Assembly: GCF_002775205.1 (NCBI RefSeq)
Contig: NC_036456.1
Coordinates: 24,711,850 to 24,775,849, forward strand
Length of the DNA stretch: 64,000 nucleotides
Direction: 5' to 3'
Source: Xiphophorus maculatus
Taxonomy: Eukaryota > Chordata > Actinopteri > Cyprinodontiformes > Poeciliidae
The translations under genes were made by a program, and so were the position numbers. The notes below the pieces were generated by a model. It was not told the origin of the DNA. It worked only from the letters and a program-made list of their open reading frames with translations, and searched no databases. Below are positions 1-13,199 of this stretch, one piece after another. How positions within the stretch are numbered: the stretch's first letter is position 1; each line of letters starts with the position of its first letter.

Positions 1-3000
1 TTTCGGGCCCAGCTGCTCCAAACTCACTAGGATGGATCCTTATCCACCCACCGACAGGAATTCATAACAAAATTTGGTGGGCGTGGCCTAATTTCTCTAT
101 AGCGACCCCTAGAGTATTTTAAATGAACAGCCCCAAGCCATACTTAAAGCTAGAATTACGAAACTTGGTACACATGTGTATCTTGTCGGGACGTACAAAA
201 AAGTCTCTTAGAGCCATGCTCTAAACCCAACAGGAAGTCGGCCATTTTAGATTGAATTTCATTTGACCTCGATTTTGACGTTTACAGCATTCGTATTTGA
301 TCGAACTCCTCCTAGGGATTTCGATTGATCGGCTTCAAACTCGGTCAGTCTGATCATAAGGCATGTCTGATTTAAAGTTATCAAATTGGTGACTGTCTGA
401 GCTTGCTGAAGGGGGGTTACCAGGGGTCAAAGTTCACCTACTCGCCATGAAACACGAAACTCTTATATATCCTGCACAGAAACTCACAGAGACACCAAAT
501 TTTCAGTTATTGATCAACAATAGGTGTCCTAAAATACCCTATGGTCAAATGATGACATCACTTAGGCCACGCCCCCTGAGAACAGGAAGTGTCATGTTTT
601 ACTGTGAACGGTCGCTATCTTAGCCCTTTGACCTAATCAACATGAAACTGTGTCCAGAGACAGAAGACATGTTGGTGTGTTGAGGTTTCCAACCCTGACC
701 GGCTTTGAGATAGCAGGTGGGCGTGGCGGCGTGGCGAAGTGACCTGTAACGCCGATGCCATACTTTTGCTTCTAGATTCCACATGTTTCGACCGAGCTGC
801 ACCAAACTTGGCTTGAGTGATGCTGGTGTGATGTCTGAAAATTCTATGTCATCAGATTATGACGTCATCTAAGCCCCGCCCCCTCAGAACAGGAAGTGCT
901 ATTTTTTTCCTTGGAAACTTTCATCTATGGCTCTCTTGACCTAATCAAGGTGATTCTGTGTTGGATGACAGACAGGAAGTTGGTCTCGCTTGCTTTAAAG
1001 TGCCAATAGTTTTCAATGGCGGCAACGCCGTTCGTATACGATTGCCTCTACATTCCACATATTTTGACCGAGCTGCACCAAAATTTGCCTGAGTGTTCCT
1101 GGTGGGATGCCGGACGATCCTACGTCATCATATTATCACGTCATCTAAGCCCCGCCCCCTCGGAACCGGAAGTGCCGTTTTTTTCCTCTGAAAGCTCTGT
1201 TTATGGCTCTCTTGACATAATCAAGATGATTCGGATGATAAACTCTGTCAATGCTCGCTGCTGGCTGAACCGTGCGGGCGTGGCCAAACGGCGAATATCA
1301 GTCCCTCGCCATATGCATACGTTTGGCTCTAAATCACACATGGATCATCCGATTGGCGACAAACTGGATATGTATGACCTTTGTTCACCTCTAAAGAGCC
1401 CAACGGGTTTGAAATGTAATTTGGCTCCACTGCGCCCCCTAAGTTAATACATCGGCTGTGTCTCCTCGATGCATCGACCGATCTGCACCAGATTTTTTGA
1501 CAGTCGTCAGGGAGCGCCGCCGAACGCATTCCCGTGTGTTGCCTGGTGGACGGGCGTGGAAAATGCGCGACAGCTTCTGCGGTGGCTAGCGGGCGGCGGT
1601 GCTGGAAACTGCGGCGGAGCTTCTGCGGTGGGGAGCTGGCTGCGGCTCTGGAAATCGTGCGAGAGCTTCTGCGGTGGCCGGAACCCCCGCGGTGGCCAAT
1701 AGGCCGGAGCGGCGCTTGCTGCGAGGGCCGCCCGAGGCTGCTTGCAGCTTTAATTCTTCTTACGATTCTGCCCCCCTCTTCGTGCGCCTTTTTGGAGGCT
1801 TTATCATATTCAAAAACTCACCAAACTTGGCGGAAGCGACTAGGCGGTTTAAAAATTTTGAATTTTAAGGTTGCCGCAAAAATCGCAAAAAAAATTGCTC
1901 AACGGCGGCAACTAGCAATTTTCAACAGACCCATTGCTATTCACTTACTTCATCGTAGAGACTTGAAATTCGGTACAGTTGTAGAGCGCACTAAGACGCT
2001 CAGAATTTACAAGTAATGTCATAGTGCAAGTATCACAGGAAGTCGGCCATTTTGTATTGAAGGTCCATTTTTTACCTCGAGTTTGACGTTTACAGCCTTC
2101 GCATTTGATCGAACTCCTCCTAGGGATTTCGATTGATCGGCTTCAAACTCGGTCAGTCTGATCATAAGGCATGTCTGATTTAAAGTTATCAAATTGGTGA
2201 GTTTTGGAGCATGCTGAAGGGGGGTTAGCAGGGGTCAAAGTTCACCTACACGCCATGAAACAAAAACCTCTTATATTTCCTATACAAAAACACATAGAGG
2301 GACCAAACTTTCAGTGATTGGTCGTCATCGGGTGTCCTAAAATACCCTGTGGTGAAATTATTTTTTTACGTAGGCCACGCCCCCTGAGAACAGGAAGTGT
2401 AATGTTTTACTGTGAACGGTCGCTATCTTAGCCCTTTGACCTAATCAACATGAAACTGTGTCCAGAGACAGAAGACATGTTGGTGTGTTGTGGATTCCAA
2501 CCCCGACCGGCTGCGATGAAGCAGGTGGGCGTGGCGGCGTTGCAAACGCCATCGAATTTCGTTTGGCTCTGAATTCCACAGTTTCGGGGTGAGCTGCTCC
2601 AAACTCACTAGGATGGATCCTTATCCATCCCCGAACAGGAATCCATAGCGATATTTGGTGGGCGTGGCCTAATTTCTCTACATCTCCCCCTAGAATATTT
2701 TAAAAAATCAGCCCCAAGCCATGCTTTATCCTAGAATTACGAAACTTGGTACACATGTGTATCTTGTCAGGACGTAAAAAAAAGTCTCTTGGAGCCATGC
2801 TCTAAACCCAACAGGAAGTCGGCCATTTTGGATTGAAGGTCCATTTTGGACCTCGAGTTTGACGTTTACAGCCTTTGCATTTGATCGAACTCCTCCTAGG
2901 GATTTCGATTGATCGGCTTCAAACTCGGTCAGTCTGATCATAAGGCATGTCTGATTTAAAGTTATCAAATTGGTGACATTTGAACAGGTGGAAGGGGGGT

Positions 3001-4045
3001 TAGCAAGGCTCAAAGTTCCCCTGTGATCGACTGTGTAATACAAAGGGCTTTGTCATGTGTAGGGCAATGCTGCCCTCTGGTGTCGAATTACTGAAATAAT
3101 GAAACTATTTCAGTAATTTCAGTAATTCGACACCAGAGGGCAGCATTGCCCTACGGAATGACAGTTCAATGTTGAATTAAATAGGAAAAAATTAAATAAT
3201 TTCTAATTCTATAACAAAAACTCACAGAGACACCAAAGTTTGAGATATTGATCATCCTGGGGTGTAGAATAATATCCAATGGTCAAATGATGACATCACG
3301 TAGGCCACGCCCTCTGACAACAGGAAGTCTTGTATTTTACTGTGAACGGTCGATAGCTTCTGCACCAAACTTTGCACGAGTGACCCTGGGATCCTTGACG
3401 ACCCTATGTCATCATATTATGACGTCATCTAAGCCCCGCCCCCTCAGAACAGGAAGTGCCGTTTTATTACTTGGAAAGCTCCGTTTATGGCTCTCTTGAC
3501 CTAATCAAGATGATTCGGATGATAAACTCTGTCAATGCTCGCTGCTGGCTGAACCGTGTGGGCGTGGCCAAACGGCGAATATCAGTCCCTCGCCATATGC
3601 ATACGTTTGGCTCTTATTTAGGCATAGATCATCCGATTGGCGCCAAACTGGATATGTATGACCTTTGTTCACCTCTAAAGAGCCCAACGGGTTTGAAATG
3701 TAATTTGGCTCCACTGCGCCCCCTAAGTTAATACATGGGTTGTATCTCCTCGACGCATCGACCGATCTGCGCCAGATTTTTCGACAGTCGTCGGGCAGCG
3801 CCGCCGAACGCATTCACGCGTGGCGCCCGGTGGACGGGCGGGGAAAATGCGCGACAGCTTCTGCGGCGGCTGGCGGGCGGCGGTGCTGGAAACTGCGGCG
3901 GAGCTTCCGCGGTGGGGAGCGGGCTGCGGCTCTGGAAATCACGCGAGAGCTTCTGCGGTGGCCGGAACCCCCGCGGTGGCCAATAGGCCGGAGCGGCGCT
4001 TGCTGCGAGGGCCGCCCGAGGCTGCTTGCAGCTTTAATTTCCTTT
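1..4045. repeat. Duplicated non-coding repeat block
   Basis: Long segments recur in direct orientation. A 540-base GC-rich stretch at about 1195-1755 returns at about 3472-4035. The segment at 290-395 returns at 2097-2202 and 2876-2975, and that at 545-690 returns at 2360-2500. A short GC-box-like motif, CCACGCCCCCTGAGAACAGG or a close variant, occurs about six times. Both long copies end near GGCTGCTTGCAGCTTTAATT, probably the native end of the element. Open frames in the block are broken and shared between copies, so I see no gene. The family is not identified; a non-autonomous interspersed repeat copied in tandem is the simplest reading. Confidence 0.8.
3060..3153. repeat. Perfect 38-bp inverted repeat (hairpin)
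   Basis: Bases 3060-3097 and 3116-3153 are exact reverse complements around an 18-base loop. The arms begin TAGGGCAATGCTGCCCTCTG. The hairpin sits in one copy of the surrounding repeat and is absent from the others, so it is probably a fold-back insertion of about 200 bases (about 3023-3225). Confidence 0.85.
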
Positions 4046-5900
4046 ACTTTTCACTCACAGTTGCTCATTTCAAGAGAATCAAACCCCAATGAAGGTCTAA
4101 TCTCTTTTTTTTTTTTTAGTTTTGGTAAAGAAACATATTTATTTTAAGGAGTAAATGGAAAATAATCTAAAAGTGTTAGAAAAATTATGCTTTGTTATCA
4201 TTCTTACATAAGTAGTTACCAGTTTGCTCTTCATTTATAGGTTAATTATATGTGTGAGACAGAGCTAACTTTACTTTAACCCTTAAAACATGTTCTTTGA
4301 AGATGGTCCTCTGAGTTTCCTTAGTCGTAAAACTGTGTTTGTTTATACTGAGTCCCCCTACATAGAGATTCCTCAGTCGTAAATCTACCTTTTGTTTGTT
4401 TTAGTTCCTTTGGACTCCTAATCTTATCAGCATCAGCCTCCTTTCTCTTGTTTTGTGTTAATAAAAGGCAGAGTGTCAGGACACATGGTGAGCTGTTCAG
4501 AGGAGCAGTTCGCTGTGTTTTCTCCTTTTGCAAAAGCTTAGTTGAAAACTCAAACGTTGTCTGTGGTTCTTTCTTTGTATTTTAGGTATACAAAAAATAC
4601 CTATCAAAAAGCATCAACCAAAATGCATTATGAGGAAAAGCAACTTTTCTCTTAACAGAGATGATTTTAAGAGTCTGGGCCAATAACATGCGATCATGAG
4701 CGAATTTATGCCGATAATTACAGACCGTCTCGTTACGCTCCTCCAAAATCTAAAAGAAAATTCTTAAGATCTTGTTCAAGGTCCCTGAAAGGCCATCATA
4801 TAAAGGTCTTAGTGGTGTTTTGTGTGGATCTTGTCTGACAAAAACCAACGTAGAGGCCTCTAAGCTCTTTGGGACAAATGAGCGGGGAAACGACGCTGTG
4901 CAGAGCCAGGAATGTGAAGAGACCCGGTCGGGTTAAAAATGTTACACAGGTGGAGTAAACTTTAGCCATGGAACGTAACCGAAGACCAATAGGAAATGTT
5001 CCACTCAGTTTCCACTGGTCAAAGCAGAATGGAGCACAACTTTCAATGACCAGTGAAACACAACCTATTAGCCTGTGGATTGTACGCAGAAGTGCAGTAG
5101 ATCTTCGGCCATGTTTGACCAGAGCTCTTAAATTATTAGGGACAGAGACCTGCAACGTCTGAAAGGGTTCCAAACGCACAACCCAAGGTGACAAAATCAC
5201 CTGGGCTACTTCTGCAGACGACGTTGATGCCCAGGGAATCACTTTGGCCAACCAGGAGGCCCGATTGATCATGGATCATTAGATGTGTGGACCTTTGTGA
5301 TGGAGGCAGAGGACCCACCAGACCTACATGATCAAACTGACAAGAACATTTACAGAGTAAAACATTCTTTCCTCGTGATCTGCATAGTTCAACCGTTCCT
5401 GTTCTTGTGGAGCGCACCAGTTTAACCAGTTTAACCAGTTGATCTGAAATGTTGCCACAGATTCCTAACATTTCAACTGATCTGATTTTCTTCAATGATC
5501 TTAGAGCGCCACCATCTGGTGAAAAGTGAAAATGAATAGATTTTTTTTTTTTATCAGCTTTGAGTCCAGTTGCATCATTTTCAGCATAACTTTTAAACTC
5601 CTTTGTGTTTGGTGATGATGTCTTTCAAGCTCAATTAAATGCAATAAAAGTATTTTTATAATCTGCATCAATGGGTAACCAGTAGCAACCACCAATCAGC
5701 ATTTATAAATATGGGAACTGTGATTTGAACAAAACTTTAAATGAACATTGTCACAACAGCCAGGGGAGAGTTTTGGTACCTTTGGTGGTGCAAATATTTG
5801 ATTTTAGGATACAGTCCAATATAAATCCTGTCAGACATAAAGGATCTGCTGTCTGAAACCTTCATCAGTGGCTGCCATAGAAATATGCATGAAAGATTAT
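4046..5900. other. Intergenic; no recognised gene
   Basis: No splice-compatible coding segment was recognised. A 158-codon minus-strand frame at 4796-5272 shows no domain, signal peptide or repeat pattern and looks like chance. The plus strand at 4960-5300 has an open stretch interrupted by stops that might be an old coding relic, without a recognisable family. Confidence 0.5.
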
Positions 5901-5921
5901 GTGAGTGGTTAGAGGAAGGAG

Positions 5922-6023
5922 TTTATAAAACCTGACTGTCCTCATTTTCAGTCACAGAAGCTCTGCACCTGGAGGAGCTGTGAGTTCATCTGGACTCCAG
6001 GAGACAGAAACACACCTGAGCAG
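5922..6023 (+). promoter_or_regulatory. Putative promoter and 5' UTR exon of IgV-1
   Basis: A TATA box (TTTATAAAA, 5922-5930) is followed about 25 bases later by a short leader that ends CACCTGAGCAG before a good splice donor, GTCTGC, at 6024. The leader has no ATG. The next acceptor in the same direction is at 8069-8070, directly before the start codon of IgV-1. This would give a 2-kb first intron. The assignment is inferred from position and splice signals. Confidence 0.5.
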
Positions 6024-8071
6024 GTCTGCTTTCTTTTATTTCATGCAACTGAAATTCTGCTTTTAGATTTCTATGTTAAATTGTTGACTTTTGGCAATTT
6101 TTACTTCATTTTGGAATGCTGATTTTATGAAGAATGTTTGCTTTCATAATCATTTTGACCAACATTATAGCTGGTTTTACACGGTGTGACTAGGTGTTTT
6201 TTGTAAAAGATGCAAAGGTAGTTACATTTAATCAGTTTAATGAAAATTAAATCCAAATAAATGTTCCTGTAATCAAATCAGTAAAACATTTGCATAAATA
6301 AACTTCTCAAATGACCTTTATTTGATATTTTTAATTTACTTTTATCAGTAAAAACACACTCTTTCATGTATTTATTAACAAAGTAATGTAAAAGTTGATG
6401 CACAACACAGAGACTTTCATGCAAAGTTGATGTTGTGATTGAAGTTCTGGTTCAGACATCTTCAGGAATGCAGACGGATTGGTCTTTCAGGAAGAGAACA
6501 AAAAAAAAACAACAACCTGATATGTTTTAGTTTGCTTCTTCTTCAAGGTTAAATGTCTTGCAGCGTTTGAATACTTTCTTTCTCCAACCCAAATAAATCA
6601 GAAAAACCTGACAAGACTAAATGCTGGTGAGGGAATTAATTCATTTGATTCAGCTGTTTAATGGAGCATTAAAACTTGGGTTCCTTTTGATTATTGTTTC
6701 TTTATGTTCATGTTAGTTTCAGGATTTCCCTCCTTTGTCTTTTAGATCTATTTCCTTTTCCCTTCAGCCTGTCCCTTTGCACGGCTTTTGTCCATTTCAG
6801 CTCTGCTCTGCCTGTGATTTCTCTCCAGTTCCTCATAGTTTGACTACATACTTTTTGTCCTTCCTTTTCATTTTGTTCATCCTCTTTTTCCTGTTCTTCC
6901 TTCTTTTTTTATGGCTGTTGGCAAACAACGTTTAGATGCGCATAACCTCCATGTACTGGTACGGAGTGTGGATCGGGATGCTAAATATATATTACACACA
7001 TTTTAAAACTAAAAAATAAACAAAAGACAAACAAAGCAAGACAGAAAACTACTGTATGTCCTCTATATTAATTTTATTTTCATCTTAAGATATCTTTAAA
7101 ACAAAAAGCTTGATTACGCCCGTCTGCTCCATATTACCTTTGTTGGCTCTCTCTGATGTTTCGCCTGCACTAGTTTGGAACTGCAGAATAATAAACTTAC
7201 ACATCCTGATGTTTCTATCTCTAGGAGTTTCCAGTTGCAACCAACAGGTGGTGCTGTCCTCCTAATTATTCACAAGAAAATATTTCTGACTACCTGCTGC
7301 TGCCTGATATGAAATGAAACACCTGTTCATTTATATAGGATATAAAATCCAGTTGATGTTATTAGAGTTGGAGGAATAAACAGCAGGGAGGAGATAATTC
7401 TAAATAGAATCAGAACCGGTCACAGTTCTTTGACTTAAGCTGGAGAAACATCTTACTGGTTTATGTAATTGGTGTAATACTGCAGAAACACTGGAACAAT
7501 GGATTTATTAGTTGTGGGAAATATGTGAATCAAAGAAGTTCAGGTTAAACTGAACTCTGTATTATGAATGAAACGGATCAACATTCAGATTGATCAGATT
7601 TTTTCATATGAATGTGTTTGAATGTTTTTTACAGCATCATGTAAAATCAACGTTTTGACCTTTTTTGCTTTGATTTTTTCATGTACGAGTTCAGAAACTC
7701 CGGCCTAATTAGTATTGGGCATAACTAATATTAGGCCAAATATTAATGTGTTAAATTAGGAAGTAAAATTTCTTTTAAATAGTTTTTGATATATGCAGCA
7801 TTTTTAAAACAACTAAAGTATAAAATAGCACTTTGTGCCTGGAAAACACATAATGCTGCCTAGTTAAAGTTAAAGTTTCTCCAGATCCAGAATCACTTTG
7901 ACAAAATGTTTTCTGTCTTTGATCCAACATGTTTCATGTCCTCAGTTATAGACAAGCTGTCGGTTTTCACCAGAGTTTTAATGAAGTGGAACATGTAGGA
8001 TAATAATCAGCATCAGATGCTGTGGATGTTTATTAATGTCCTGCTGCCTCTCCTCCTCTTCCTCTCTCAGG

Positions 8072-9333
8072 ATGAAGATGATCTCCAGGATCCTGCTGCT
8101 CCTCATCCTCAGCTCATGTCTCTGTGGTCAGTCTCCATCTTGTCTTTGTGACAGAAAGCTCTCTAGATGGAGCTGAAAGACTCCCATGTTCCAGTTCTCA
8201 GTGTGTCTGCTCCTCTCTTTCCCTCTCTGTCTCCTCAGCAGCAACATTTGTAGTGAATGTGACACAGAGCAGCTATCAGGCAGAGGAGAACCACAGCATC
8301 ACTCTGGAGTGGACCTTCACCTCCGAACCCGACACCTGCTTAAAGTTCAATTTCATCATTTTTACTCTGATCACCGATGACAAATTGTCAGTCTTGTTTC
8401 ATGAACACGATGGAGTCGAGGTGCCGATGTCTCAGGATGAAACGTTTGCAGGACGGGTCCAAAGTGAAAAAGACGTCCTGCCAGAGGGACGGACCAGACT
8501 CCATGTGTCCAGACTGAGGACTGAAGACTCTGGTCTGTATGTGTGTGAAATTAAAACGGATCACAACTTCGGCTCTGCAGCAGCTGAACTGGTCGTATTT
8601 GGTAAGCAGATTTCAGTTCCTCTAATCCAGATCATTTAACATCTGCTAAAAATAAAAAACCTGCTGAGATTAAAGTTGAGAATCAGCCGTTTTATTTTTA
8701 CAACTGATGATATAAAGAGTAATGCTTCAACCTAAGATCACAAGCAAAATCAGCAGAGGGCAAATATGATGCTTGTAATAATGAGTGAAATGTTTTTGCT
8801 GTGTGGTATTTTAATTTATACTAAAAAAGCTAAAATGTGTCTTTTTAGCCAATATTTTATTTCGTTTTGAATGTTTTGTAATTGATCTCTTTGAAATGTT
8901 AGATTTCATCACAATTTTGATCCTTTTCCTGCTTTTATTCTACAGTTTAATTTTTTACGTTGATATATTATTTACACCACTTTCCCCAAATACACAATTC
9001 TCATCATCTTCTGTAATTATTTGATGTATTTAACTAGTTTCTTTTGTTGTTGTTGTTCTTAAATCACTCTTGCGTGTAAAAATCGTTCTGTTGAAATAAA
9101 ATATGATTTAATGAAATCTTAACTTCTTGTGTTTTGCAGCGGCTCCTGAGCCTCTGCAGGTTCAGAGACTGGGACTGAATCCCCAAACAGAAAATCGAAG
9201 TAGGTTGAGTCTTTACGTCATCCTGGCACTGATAGCAGCAGCAACAGCAGCAGCAGCAGCAGTTTTACTCATCCAGAGAAGGAAACGCACTGGTCAAAAA
9301 TCAAGTTTTAATAACCCAGTCAGTATAACCTGA
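8072..9333 (+). CDS. IgV-1: single V-set Ig transmembrane protein
   Basis: Three coding exons, 8072-8126, 8239-8601 and 9140-9333, all joined in phase 1, encode 203 residues. The first ATG follows the acceptor CTCTCAG by one base and opens a signal peptide, MKMISRILLLLILSSCLCG. Exon 2 is one V-type domain with the F-strand motif DSGLYVC and a GRVQ...RLHVSRL D/E-strand pattern. Exon 3 carries a short stalk, an Ala-rich membrane segment, a basic stop-transfer stretch and a tail of about 20 residues without tyrosine. The B-strand cysteine is absent (ITLEW). The likely role is a cell-surface receptor or ligand of the B7/butyrophilin-like kind. The family resembles fish proteins loosely annotated as PD-L1-like or CD276-like, but orthology is not claimed. 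Intron 1 is only 112 bases. Confidence 0.85.
8239..8601 (+). CDS. IgV-1 exon 2: V-set domain
   Basis: This exon is exactly one domain, entered and left in phase 1, as usual for Ig genes. It contains only two cysteines, one in the B-C loop (PDTC) and one in strand F (YVC). Sequons NVT and NHS lie near the start. The first 59 bases, together with 74 bases of the intron before it, are identical to the same part of IgV-2. Confidence 0.85.
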
Positions 9334-9665
9334 GGGAAAACTCCAGGGAGGTTCAAGTGAATGTCGGCGTGCCTTTGGGCCAAGGCATCAACCTCCAACC
9401 TGACTGCAGCCTGGTGTAGAAATGTGTTTGCAGTTATGACTGCTGTAATGTAGCTCCAGTATCAAAGCTCTATAAAGGCTCATTACATTTTTCTATATGT
9501 CACATGGAGACGTGATTAAGTCCTGTATGTTGTAAAATGCATAATGTAGCAAAATATAACATATAAGTTTAACCAGCTGTAATGTAGGTTTAGTGCCTGT
9601 AAAAATATTCATATAAATTTTTATTTTATTTATGTTTTAGGTCAACAGAGGGACATGTCATTGTA

Positions 9666-9676
9666 AATAAAATAAA
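9666..9676 (+). terminator. Polyadenylation signals of IgV-1
   Basis: Two overlapping AATAAA hexamers lie about 330 bases after the stop codon. No stronger signal was seen nearer the stop, so the 3' UTR probably ends near 9690. Confidence 0.45.
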
Positions 9677-10004
9677 AAAGAATCTGAAAGTGTAGCCATG
9701 TTTTGTGTTTAGCTGCCCTGAGTCGATACTTTGTGGAGATATTTGTTGTTGCTGAGGTTTTACGGTATGTTTCCATCGGCCTCCACACCCAGACACTGAC
9801 CTTTCTGCCCATTGTTCTGCACTCAAACTGACTCACTGCTCATGAGATGGGTTGATATGTGTTTGTTTACCTTTCAGATGTACATTTACTCTTTTTGGTA
9901 ATGTTATTATTTACATTTGCCATGTTTTGATGGCAGTTTGGGCTAAATATGTTCATATGGCACCTTTTGAATTTTGTTGTTCTTGTGACAATGACAATAA
10001 AGAT

Positions 10005-10062
10005 TTATCTTATCTTATCTTATCTTATCTTATCTTATCTTATCTTATCTTATCTTATCTTA
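10005..10062. repeat. (TTATC)n microsatellite
   Basis: About 11 near-perfect copies of a five-base unit. They follow GACAATAAAGAT, which looks like a retroposon tail from which the array may have grown. Confidence 0.9.
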
Positions 10063-10079
10063 TATCTGGTGTGGTTTGG

Positions 10080-12880
10080 TTGATGTAGTGCCCGGATGCA
10101 ACCAGCAGGGGGAGTTTAGCGCTAGAGCACCGGAACTTCCTCCTCAGAAAACAACAACACGCGGGAGCAGAAGGAAAATGTCTGACTCTTTTATTGAAAT
10201 ATTCCTCTTCTTCGGGGCTTTTACACACAGAGCACTTGTCACATGTTTCACTTAAACTCAAATAAGGAAGATAAATGATTTTTCAAACCTTTATGCCATA
10301 AAACTAGTTCATTATGGGTCTGACTGTGTTATAAAGCTTTATAAGCCACTTTGTTTTGGTTTGACACATAAAATCCCAGTGAAACACAAAACAGTTACAT
10401 ATTTTCTGTCTTTGATCATCTTCTATTATTTATGATTCATCACAGAACCAGGTTTACTTCCTGGTAGTTTTACCTGTGACATGAGAACCTAAAAACAAAC
10501 TGGTGATGAACAGCAGGAGTGTGACTCATTCATCATTTATGGGAAAACGTGCAACATGAAATCTGTTTAAAATAAGAAAATCCCTGCTTTAGTGCCACGA
10601 TAAACCAATGATTCTGTAATGCAGCTTTAGTTAAAGCTGTTTTCAAAAATAACCTCAGAATAGAAACGTTACCTTGTGGAAAGAATAAAGAGTCAGACTG
10701 GTTTTAATTACCTGCTGCTGTTTGTTGTGAGCTCAACTTGTCTGACAAGTTTCTTTTCTTACTCGGTTCTCTCATGACTAGAATATTTCTCTGACGGTTT
10801 GCTCAGAAAGTCCCGACCTGCAGCTGTTTTATTTACCGTTCATCCATTTGATCATCCTGTAATCCTAATCCCTGATTAATCTATTTATTGATTGATTGGT
10901 AATACATTTGTATAATTCATGATTTCTATGAACATAAAACTTGTTTTTTGATAACAGTGAAGTTGTAGAAAAATGTAACATGAAATAAAACATTTTTCCT
11001 GTGAATTTGTCTTTTCAGATTGTATAATCTGTGTTAGCTCAATCCCAGCCGATATTCCCACAGACACGACAACAAGCAGTGATCTGGCTGGATTAAATCT
11101 CTTTAGATTAAACAACAAATTGATCAACATCAGTTGGATGAAGGCTTCTGATAAACATGTCTGACAGCAGAACATTTCTCTGAACTGCAGACGTAAAATC
11201 TGAGGCCGACTTTTGTTTTTACCTTCAGTGAGAATAAAAATCTGATCAGATTCAAACATGTGAGTTCTGGTTCAAAAACAACAAAAACAAAATGGGTGTA
11301 GAGCTTAAATTGTTTAACAAAGAATGTTGTTGCGTCAGAAACGTAGATAGAAACTGAACAGCAGTCAGTCAGTCAGTCAGTCGTCTGTCTGCGCGAAACG
11401 ATCAGACAACCTGCGAAAAGACGATGCGAGTAAATATTTTACCATATTTTTACTCTTCTGACTTTAAATCTTGACTTTCTGTTTCATATCAAGTTTTATT
11501 TTTTTGTCTATCAAGTTATCAGCATTAATATTTTGTAATCACAATGGGAATTCAACGAGACAAATGATAAAAACCCTTTTGTTTCTCTGTGAATTTATTT
11601 AATTCCTTACCTTTCAGTCCAGCGTTGTTCCTCCTGACTTTGTGGACAAAACCTGAAGGTGAAATATAATCTGGTTTGTTGAAGATTTCATAACATTTTG
11701 TTTTTCTTACACTTCTTGAGGGAAGCGGATGGAGCCGAACAAACCGCCTGAAGGCTTCAGGTTTGTTGTTTTTAATGTTTTCTTTGAGGAACTTGAAGGA
11801 ACAAAACAAACCTTTGTTGTTCTGCGTCACTAAGTTTTGTCCGGACATGTTTTCTTTTCAGCAGCAGGAAAAACGACATAATTATTCACAACCCTGAGAG
11901 ATTTAGTGTTAAAGTTTTAACATTTTCTCCCTCTCTTTATGGCATTTATACACTTATACAGATAGTTTCTTCCAATTGGTAACAATATGTTGTTTACAAT
12001 AATAACATTAACTCAGTCAATTTTAATTTCAGAGAATTTGAGGACAGAGTTAAAGATTAGGGTGATGGTATGCAGGCTTTCCAAACCCATAAAAAATGAG
12101 CAGGGAAACGTTCAGAAAGCTGCTCTGTATAAAGAGTTTGACTGCAGAAATTTTAATAAAGATTTTTACAACTAATTATTAGAGATAGCAGACCAGAGTT
12201 GGATTAATTATTACAATAAAAACAAAAACAGATTTTCCCCCAAAATAAATAAACTCTGTTTTGTTTAAATTTACTCAACAAACAGTTAATCCTGGTTCTC
12301 CATCTGTTCAAGTTATTTAATAATAAAAATAAATCTTTTATTACTTTGAGAATTTTCACATGAGGTTTAGATAAAATAATATTGTAAATATTTTTGTTTT
12401 TTTCACTAGTTTGGCCTTTCAGACAACATTTATAATGAAGATTTTTTCTGTTTTGATTATTTACAAAGCAGCTGCACATTTCTTGGCTATGCTAGTTTTT
12501 GTAATTAGCTTTATTTTCTCATGTTGTACATTTTCCACCACAATCTCTTATTCTTATATTCAGGGTAATAAGTTTCCATACATAGAAAAAATAAACGTTT
12601 TATATTGGACAACCGTTTTTAATGGCTGCACGTCTCGGATCACTTCATGGTTGATCTGCAACATTTCCAGTTTTCTGAAACTTGCAAATAATTTTTGCCG
12701 CAGCGTCGTGTGTGTGATGCTCGTTCCATGTTTTCTGTTAAAGTTTGTGCGACAGCTTCCTGATCCGGGCATCAGTGTAATTTCAGTTCTTTGCTCTTTT
12801 GTCAAACGCATCTTCTTGGGTATCTGAAATATAAAAGAAATATACATTTTACATTCTCCTATGTATGGAGACTTACGTCC
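10080..12880. other. Intergenic; no recognised gene
   Basis: AT-rich DNA with short chance frames on both strands. (CAGT)5 lies at 11362-11382. No Ig, ZP or transposase similarity was recognised. Short frames at 11552-11848 and 12411-12931 have no recognisable domain. Confidence 0.5.
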
Positions 12881-12886
12881 CACCCC

Positions 12887-13195
12887 GTGTGTGTGTGTGT
12901 ATATATAGATAGATAGATAGATAGATAGCATTTATTGTCATTGAACAGAATTCAACGAAATTTCCATTGCAGCTCCCGTGCAAAAGGTCAAATATATACA
13001 GTATAAATAAGCAAACACACAATAATAATAATAACAATATATACAACTAAATTAACTAAAGGCACTCAACCACACCAAAGAAGTAGCAGCAGGTCCAATT
13101 ATGGCAAAGTACAGATAATGTGACAGTGCAAAGTGCAGAACAATATGGCTGTGTGGGGCTGGGGGATATGTATGTGTGACTGTATATATGTATAT
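12887..13195. repeat. Microsatellites joined to a retroposon tail
   Basis: (GT)n at 12887-12900 runs into (TAGA)n at 12907-12928. After it comes ATTTATTGTCATTGAACAGA, followed by a sequence rich in AATA steps. The TTTATTGTCATTG motif next to a tetranucleotide array is common at the 3' ends of fish LINE or SINE copies, so this is probably a minus-strand retroposon fragment. Confidence 0.5.
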
Positions 13196-13199
13196 ATAC

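Noticed and set aside
1016..2016. Several open frames in the left repeat block
   Set aside because: They recur in the second repeat copy with different breaks, overlap on both strands and show no domain.
4796..5272. 158-codon minus-strand frame
   Set aside because: No recognisable domain, signal peptide or splice context; it could be chance in a low-stop stretch.
8124..8639. A single open frame across IgV-1 exon 2 and its flanking introns
   Set aside because: It is intron read-through. Splice signals and the matching signal-peptide exon give a better model.
12411..12931. Overlapping 138- and 123-codon frames on both strands
   Set aside because: Opposite-strand frames in AT-rich DNA running into a microsatellite; no recognisable family on either strand.
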